Both the position numbers and the translations under genes were made by a program. The notes beneath the pieces are model-generated. The model was not told the origin of the DNA. It worked only from the letters and a program-made list of their open reading frames with translations, and searched no databases. This document shows positions 57,454-64,000 of a stretch of DNA of 64,000 bases, piece by piece. Source of the DNA: Plasmodium coatneyi. Lineage: Eukaryota > Apicomplexa > Aconoidasida > Haemosporida > Plasmodiidae. Where the stretch lies: NCBI RefSeq assembly GCF_001680005.1, contig NC_033560.1, forward strand, positions 499,501-563,500, in the 5' to 3' direction. Every line of letters begins with the position of its first letter. Positions within the stretch are counted from its first letter, which is position 1.

Positions 57454-58722
57454 TGGAGGGGTTACAGAGAGATAAGAATTGGAGAAGAAGTTGGATCTAT
57501 CATACACACAACGTTGTGTTGTTCATTTGGAATAATTTATCTGGACATATAGGATTGCATTCTTGTGCGTCCCCAATAGTACTGTTCACGTCTTCTCCTA
57601 AAATCACCTGAACAGGTCAGGCAGTTTTTCCACTTTTTTTTTTTTTTTTTTTATGCCTCTTCGGGGAAGGGAATAATTTACGCAGTCACATTTTGAACCT
57701 TCCCAAGCATCTTCCGCTTTCTGTGGCAGCAAAACATGTGTGTGTGTGTTATATGGCGAAAGGGTGCAAGCCTTTTTTTTCCACTTCTTTTAGTGATAAC
57801 CTTTTTGTGGAGGAGAAGAAGAATGGCGAAATGGGAACCCCTGTGCACAAGCGACCTTCGCAAGCATTACCTGTTTGTTGTCCCCCCATTAGCCACTTTT
57901 CGCCTACCTGCGGTATTAAACTGGGGCTCATCACACGATGCTGAATTGAAGGGGTGGATGGTCCTCTAACTTTTTACAAGTGGCGTCGTTCCGGTGGCGC
58001 TGGCTGGAAGGGTCCGCCAGGGATAGGTCACAGGCACCTCATGCACATATATTTATGTATGCATATATACATTTAGGTTATGCATTTTTTTTTTTTTTCA
58101 TCACCCCATTCGGGATATCGGGGGCGAGTAAAAAATGACACTTAAAGATTTTCCCCACATGGGGGGGCCTATTCAACCGAGCTGGCCAGAAAGCGGGTAA
58201 CCGAAAGATACAAAGATGAATCTACCTCCATCTGTGAAGAACTGCGTGGCGTAACAGAGGGTTTATAGGTTGGCCCACGAAGAAGTGCACCTAACAAATT
58301 CATGCGTGAACGCTTTTTACAATTTTGGAGAAACGTTTCGCGAATCGGTTGCTAAACCATTTAAAAGATATGGACGCACAACGGTTGCTGCGTCATGCAT
58401 GGGGTTTCTTTTTTGAAGCGAGCACGAAGGGGCCCAGATAAAACGTAGGCACATGTACACATGTGTGTTCAAACAAAAAAAGATCCACAGGGATGGATTG
58501 TGTGTGGGTAGAAGGAGAGAGGGAACATGATCGGAGGGGTGCAAAAAAAAATAAATAAAAAAAGAGGATGCGCATACAGATGCAGATGAAGTTGAAGACG
58601 AAATGTAGGTTCACCCAACGTATGGAGCGGGTCGAAATTTTAGAAAATGCAAAAAAAAAAACGGGATCAAATGGTGGGAAGGTATTTTTTGATCATCTTT
58701 GTCTTCCCCCCCATTTGTCGCC
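57454..58722. other. Intergenic
   Basis: Between two minus-strand genes. Long T-runs at ~57,632-57,652 and ~58,088-58,100; no supportable gene. Confidence 0.45.
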
Positions 58723-60204
58723 CTAAAATTTGCGCACAATTTTGTCCTTGCAATCAGAAACCAAGTTCATGAAGTCACTAAAAACGGTGTTAACATTGTT
58801 TCGCATGTTGTAGTAGCTGAAAATATCCGAGTTAGCCACGTTGTATTCTCCAAAAAGTTTATACATACCTTTTCGCTTGTCACCAGTCATACGCATTCCA
58901 TAGGCATCTGAATCTTCTGTCAGATACTTGTCTATGTAATACGTTTCTACTTCTGCGTTGAAGCGAATTCGTTTAGTTTCTTTCCTTCTTTGTGTATCTT
59001 GCGTCGAAAGGGGGAAGGAGGAGCTCTTCTTTAATATAGGCTTGGGGAATGTCCTCTCAAGCTTTATACAAGTGGCACAATAATCGCCAGCGATCCCACT
59101 AGGTCTATCATCCTGTGGATGATTCAGTTCACCTTTGCAGTGAGCACATTTACGTGTCTTCCTTTGGAGACCCATCCCAGACGGGTCACCCGTTATGGTG
59201 AGATTATTCTTGTGGTTGAAAAGGGCTTCCGTCAGGAGGGTATACAATCGGAGGTAGTTTTGCTTCGTTAGATAATTGTGCAGGTAGGGGTCCTTCCCCT
59301 CCTGTTCGAACGTGTAGGCATTGGTTTGCCTTCCTTCACTCACTTGACTGTCTGATTCACTGCTAAGTTCGCTCTTCAAACTGATTGACTCTCCTTCGGA
59401 GGCACTGGACCCGGTACTGGGGGAGCAGTCCTCACTTGAAGACTCTTCACGCCGCTCAGCGGCATTCACATGAAATTTGATTCTTTCACCTGAGGTGGTG
59501 GTGGTGGTGTCTGCCTCGTCGGGGGGATCACCTTTTCCGTGTCTCTTTCCGTCATTAGGAGATTTCCTCCTTCTTATACGGATAATTCGAATAAACTTGA
59601 GGAAGCTACGCAGTCCTTTTCTACCTACTCTGCTCCTGCGTGCACCTTTGCTTCTGCTTCCATCGCTGCTGCCGCAGTCATCACTGCCAACTCCGTCACT
59701 GCTGACACAGCCGTCACTACTAACTGCGATGTCGCTCCCAACGCCACTATCGCTACTAATTGCAAGATCACTTCCTACCCCACCGTCACTACTAACGGAA
59801 ATATCACCACTGCAGTCTTCCTTTCCTTCGAGCTTGCCTCCCTCACGGTTGCCCCCCCCAATGGGCGAATTATTACCCAAAGGAGCACGTGCACCGTTGT
59901 TCCTCTGAATACTCCTTAACCTCCCATTCCGTTTAGCATTCCTCAAATGAGGGGCCCTATTCCCCAGGAAAAAATGGTTTACAATTTTCTGCACCTGCTG
60001 AATAAGAAGCAGTCTAGTCAGCACAAGGAGTCTGCTAAAGAAGCCAACAATCGTGAGCACAATCAGGAAGAAGTAGTAGAATTTTATGTACTTGTAGAGC
60101 TTCCTAGGCATATCCATAAAGCTGAAGGTAAAATTTTTCAGGTAGAACAAAACGATCAGGTAAAACAACAGCGTGATGTGTGTCTGCAGCGCCTTCTCTT
60201 CCAT
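58723..60204 (-). CDS. Conserved two-TM protein with Cys pairs and RVxF-like motif
   Basis: A single 493-aa frame from ATG 60204. Two membrane segments lie near the N-terminus (TLLFYLIVLFYLKNFTFSF; YYFFLIVLTIVGFFSRLLVL). Next comes a Ser/Asp/Gly/Val repeat region (SSDGGVGSDLAISSDSGVGS, ~135-190), a very basic patch (FIRIIRIRRRKS) and a Ser/Glu-rich stretch. The C-terminal third has two C-x2-C pairs (CAHC, CATC ~25 residues apart), like a small zinc ribbon. It is followed by KPILKKSSSF and KRIRFNAEVETYY, which look like a PP1-type docking site. I do not recognise the family. A membrane-anchored cytoplasmic adaptor is an inference from these motifs only. Confidence 0.75.
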   Translation of the reverse strand: MEEKALQTHITLLFYLIVLFYLKNFTFSFMDMPRKLYKYIKFYYFFLIVLTIVGFFSRLLVLTRLLLIQQVQKIVNHFFLGNRAPHLRNAKRNGRLRSIQRNNGARAPLGNNSPIGGGNREGGKLEGKEDCSGDISVSSDGGVGSDLAISSDSGVGSDIAVSSDGCVSSDGVGSDDCGSSDGSRSKGARRSRVGRKGLRSFLKFIRIIRIRRRKSPNDGKRHGKGDPPDEADTTTTTSGERIKFHVNAAERREESSSEDCSPSTGSSASEGESISLKSELSSESDSQVSEGRQTNAYTFEQEGKDPYLHNYLTKQNYLRLYTLLTEALFNHKNNLTITGDPSGMGLQRKTRKCAHCKGELNHPQDDRPSGIAGDYCATCIKLERTFPKPILKKSSSFPLSTQDTQRRKETKRIRFNAEVETYYIDKYLTEDSDAYGMRMTGDKRKGMYKLFGEYNVANSDIFSYYNMRNNVNTVFSDFMNLVSDCKDKIVRKF

Positions 60205-62089
60205 GGTGGGTTAGTCGGTAGGGTCGTAATGGGTGGCAATGCGTCGAAACTGGTTCAGCTCAGTGGATAGGCGACAAACGAAGTGTTGCAAGAGCGGTTT
60301 TCCTCTCTAACGGTTTACTAAACTGTGCAGAAATAAATAAAATAGCTTTTCACGTGTGGTGACTTCCCCCCATCTACTCTCCTATCTCTTCCCCTTATCG
60401 ATGCACTTCACACCGCATATGTGTCACACATGTGAGCACAAAAGGACCCTTCTACAGGCAGGAAAAGTTTGTGCTTCATGCGCTGAATAGTTACTCTTCG
60501 CCAAGTCCCCTGCAGTGTCATTTTGTTTTTTTGCTAAAAAGAACTTCGATCGGATATGTTTCCTCCACCGGAGGGGTTCATGGGGGAAAGGAATTGCCTT
60601 GCCCCTTGTTACCTTTTTTTTTTCCTCTTCTCGTCGAGCTAGCCTGGCCACGCCACGACACTCACACAAATGGAAAAAAAATATATATATATATATATAA
60701 AGGTAACACGAAAACAAGCAAATGAGGTCTGTCTGCAATTGAGCAGTTTCTCCGTCTGGTTGGTTGTGAACACCAATTTGACTGTCACGCTGGAGAGTAC
60801 GTTATTATAACCGTTTTGGTACTTCTCCTATTAGACCCTTTCAGATTTAGTGGGGTTGCCTTCTTGCACTGCTTATGCTTGACACGACGCTCTCGCAAGA
60901 CTGATTACGATTGACGTCACTTGATTAAATTTCTCCCCCTCACCGTGTGGCAACTATATAGGTGTGCCCCCGTATAAATACTTCCTATGCATGCACCTTT
61001 GCAAACATGGCATGGCTTCTCCTCTTCTATCCTTCCTTTATAAGGTCATCTTGTGGGTAACGCTTGTTACCCCACGGCTCCCTGCGGAATTTCCACACTT
61101 AGACGCGTGAAAATATGCTTTAAATTTAGGTATTCTGAGATATCCAAAAAGGGGGGGAAGAGGAGGAAGTTGTTGAATTAGCTTTTTTTCCTCCTTCACA
61201 ATATGCTTATGATAACTTGGACGGGACCCTGTTTGTTGATATGGCTCTGTCCACCTTGGCTTCTCCTCTGTCACTTGCTCTACATAGCAACATAGCCACG
61301 TCACCACTGCTCCCCGCTGGTCCAGCAAGATGCCTTACGTTATACTCACTGGGTAAATCTTCGAAGGGTGCATTACATACATGCGGGATGCAACTTTCTC
61401 CCTTGGCAAACTTCCATAAAAAAGTTAACCACATCTAAAGGAAGGCAACTAAATGTTTCCGTCTCCTTTTTATAAATTTTTAAAAAGGTTTCTAACAAAT
61501 GAGAATATTAGCAAAATCTGAATAAACTGATCGCCTCGTCTGGAGGCAACACTGTTGTTGGTGTTAATCAATGTAGGGAAGATAGGGGCCGCTACGCTGC
61601 TACGTTGCTACGTTGCTATGTTGCTCTGTGCAGTATATACCCCTGTGCATGTGACATGAGTTAAAACGGGGAAACATGAACAGCTCGTGCGAACGGTATA
61701 CAATCGCCTTCACCTCGCTGGACGTAAAAACAGCAGCGTGTTGTGCGCCCGTCATCACTGCACGCCGCAACGGTGATCTGCTTCAAAAGCGACGCTCCAA
61801 AAGCGCTACTTCAAAAATGCTGTTCCAAAAATGTTGTTCATGCAATGCTACTCCCCAAGTCGCTCTTCCGACATGACGCGAAATGGCAAATGGGCGAATG
61901 GCAAACAGTTACATATCCATATAGCAATAGCGCGCGTGGGAGGATGCCCAAATCGCGCGAGTGGACAGTCAATCAACCTTTCACGTACCCTTAGATCGCA
62001 AAAGTTCGCAAATAATCAACAAAGTATTTTTTCCATAAAAAAATTTTTCCTAAAAATGGCCCAAAAAAATTGCTGGAAAAATTATTGCG

Positions 62090-62126
<37 letters not shown>

Positions 62127-62546
62127 CCCCGCGGAAGCGTACACTATGAAAACGGTACGGGGGTACAAAAATACGCCGCCTTTCTAAAGAGGCTGCAAAA
62201 TGGTAATAAAGGGAGGCACGAAAAATAGGAAAAAAAATACTTCTAACCTTTAATTCGAATGAAGAAAATTTATAGAAAAAAATATGACTCGCAAAATGGG
62301 AAATTTAAAATTGTAACAGGCTTTTTAACCCTCGCGCGGACGTCCTTTTCAGTGGCCGTCATTTGCTACCCACCTATCTATATATGTGGTATGTAATACT
62401 ACCCCTACCCGCAGGGGGGTTATTTCCCCCAGTGACGTTGCCGCGTTGATATTTTGCTGTATGTAGTTTAGCGCGAGGGGGCAAGAGCTGCCCAAGCGGT
62501 CATGGCATAGTTTATTATGGCCTACCAAGTATGCGTAACTGTTCTG

Positions 62547-62586
<40 letters not shown>

Positions 62587-63747
62587 CGTTTGATCTTTTA
62601 AGTTGGGCCTATCCCGTAAGCCAAAAGCGGCACAAACGGAGCTGCGCGAACAGGGAAGTCAGTCGCTCTTGTGATAATGGTAATATATTTATACTGTCCT
62701 CGATTTGTTTGGCCATTTCGATATAGGAACGGAACCCAATCGTAGCACCATCCATTTTCTACGTGCGGAAACTTCAAGCAAAAAGCTATACCATTCCCCC
62801 GCGGGCTCCGCTTTTCCCCTCGTAGTTTATGGTTTGCAGCTTCCGTTGCACAGTTTGCGGTTTGCTTTTCATAGTTCACTGTTTTATGTTTTTATTTTTC
62901 CTTCACTTCGCGTTCCTCTGGAAAAGTGACCACTTATCTGTGAGGGACCATTTGGACCGCGACATTCTGAGCATTGAACACGCTTAGGGTGAAGCAAGCA
63001 GAACTGAAGGGGAAAAAAAAAAAAAAAAAAAAAAAACACCCGTACGATTGTACGTCCATATTATACAAGCTTGTGTGTACGTCCTGCTTGTGCGTGGGGA
63101 TCACTACCCTCTAACTTACAGCGTTTTTTTCCACAGAATATCACATCTTACGTGAGCACACACCCTCTTTGTTAAAGGTTGCTTCTTTTTTTTTTTTTGG
63201 AAGACAAAGTTGTGCGGAAAGAGGGCAAAATTCTCTCCTCCTTCGGCAGCATAAGCGTGCCAAAGAAGACACACGTCTAGCACTTGCCGCATCGGGGAAC
63301 GTTTGCACTTACCCCGTATGTATCTTTCTCATTTATGCGTATCTTCGCGTCCTTTTGATGCTCCCCACCCGCTCATTAACCCTAAACTAATTTAGCCAGC
63401 AAATATGTACAGGTGGTAGGGGGTACCCGCATTTGTATATGTTAACGGCGCAGAAGGGGAAGAAACTGCAGAACGTGTTCACCAGTGGAGAAGGGGGTAT
63501 TTGTGTATACTTACGTGAACACGAACGGAAGGCACTTCTCTGTTCCTTCGCTACGCCGTAGGTAACCCTGTGACACATGGAGAATTCTTTTACGAGTACC
63601 CCAGTTTTGTGCCCACATCCCTGTGCAGCCTAGCGCGAACGGGCAAGAAGTACTGAACCGACCGGAGCACGGAGGATCTGCCCCAGAGCGGCACGTCAAG
63701 CTATACATCGAGGGACAAATAAACAAATAGGTCACGCATAACCGAAG
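60205..63747. other. Divergent intergenic region
   Basis: About 3.5 kb between a minus-strand and a plus-strand gene, so it must carry both 5' regions. It contains long pure T or A tracts (62,092-62,124; 62,550-62,586; 63,010-63,036). No tRNA, snRNA or protein gene could be supported. A short C/G hairpin-like stretch (CCCGCAGGGGGGTTATTTCC, ~62,408-62,427) has no further evidence. Confidence 0.5.
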
Positions 63748-64000
63748 ATGACGCTAAAGTTCGTGATCCGAGAACCCAAGGCGCGGGTCCTGTTCTCGCC
63801 CACAGAATTCTTCGACACCCTGAAGGGCATGTTCCGGAGCTCCAGAAACCGAATCGTCATCAGCTGCCTGTACATAGGAATAGGCGAGCTGGAGAAGGAG
63901 TTAATAGTAACCATAAAAAATAATAAGCACATAAAAAATTTGAGAGTAGACATTTTATTGGATAAACAAAGAGGTACAAGGCCAGAAGGGAAACTGAAAG
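63748..64000 (+). CDS. PGS1: Phosphatidylglycerophosphate synthase, 5' part
   Basis: The frame opens at ATG 63748 (MTLKFVIREPKARVLFSPTE) and runs off the window after 84 codons. The pattern SP-x2-FFDTLKGM…R-I-V-I-SCLYIGIGELEKEL…LRVDILLDKQRGTR is the N-terminal block of PGS1-type CDP-diacylglycerol:glycerol-3-phosphate phosphatidyltransferases (phospholipase D superfamily), which catalyse the first committed step towards cardiolipin in mitochondria. The catalytic HKD motifs would lie beyond the window. Higher GC than the flanks. A stop precedes the ATG closely, so the start is well placed, although a targeting peptide is not obvious. Confidence 0.8.
   Translation, partial: MTLKFVIREPKARVLFSPTEFFDTLKGMFRSSRNRIVISCLYIGIGELEKELIVTIKNNKHIKNLRVDILLDKQRGTRPEGKLK

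Noticed and set aside
62400..62500. GC-rich hairpin-like stretch as a structured RNA gene
   Set aside because: No tRNA, snRNA or snoRNA boxes could be found; GC content alone is not enough.

Overview
The window comes from a simian-malaria Plasmodium of the P. knowlesi / P. coatneyi type. It is an AT-rich eukaryotic nuclear sequence with short GT-AG introns and long homopolymers. Its variant genes carry the PIR signature (F/L)-Y-(Y/F)-W-(L/I/F)-G of KIR-type antigens and the cysteine-rich exons of SICAvar-type antigens. These are interspersed inside a chromosome with degenerate telomere-like GGGTT(T/C)A repeats, the layout known for P. knowlesi and its close relatives. I cannot tell the sister species apart from this window.

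Layout. (1) At 1-2154 is one conserved three-exon membrane-protein gene on the minus strand, the left edge of the core chromosome. (2) From about 2,500 to 52,600 lies a variant-antigen island of about 50 kb. It holds six KIR-type genes (A 3546-5961, B 11026-12404, C 15466-17794, F 29390-31982, G 36752-39147, H 42604-44836) and two genes (D 20361-24187, E 47006-50595) with SICAvar-like cysteine-rich ectodomains on KIR-like transmembrane and tail exons. Only C and H are on the plus strand. C is broken by a frameshift and B ends early at a TGA. Between the genes are five telomere-like arrays, two satellite blocks in opposite orientations and long pyrimidine- or purine-rich tracts. (3) At 52,614-64,000 is the right-hand core: a YIF1-type trafficking protein, a protein with a RAP-like C-terminus, a two-TM conserved protein, and the 5' end of a phosphatidylglycerophosphate synthase gene.

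How it fits together. The island looks built from a repeated unit. Three partial copies of the 3' end of YIF1 (last ~70 codons plus downstream DNA) lie at 18.7-19.3, 27.6-28.4 and 45.5-46.0 kb, all in YIF1's own orientation. Each joins the same ~1-kb block that forms the 3' flank of a minus-strand variant gene (D, F, E). A fourth copy of that block (2.5-3.5 kb) lies between KIR A and the left core gene. All five telomere-like arrays lie upstream of variant genes, with the C-rich strand in the sense orientation, as for a gene transcribed away from a chromosome end. At 13.4-14.5 kb two arrays meet in the orientation expected of an end-to-end telomere fusion.

Exon boundaries were placed by hand from GT-AG sites and reading phase. 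For each full-length variant model and for the left core gene the exon lengths sum to a multiple of three. Boundaries may be off by a few bases, and transcripts were not available.
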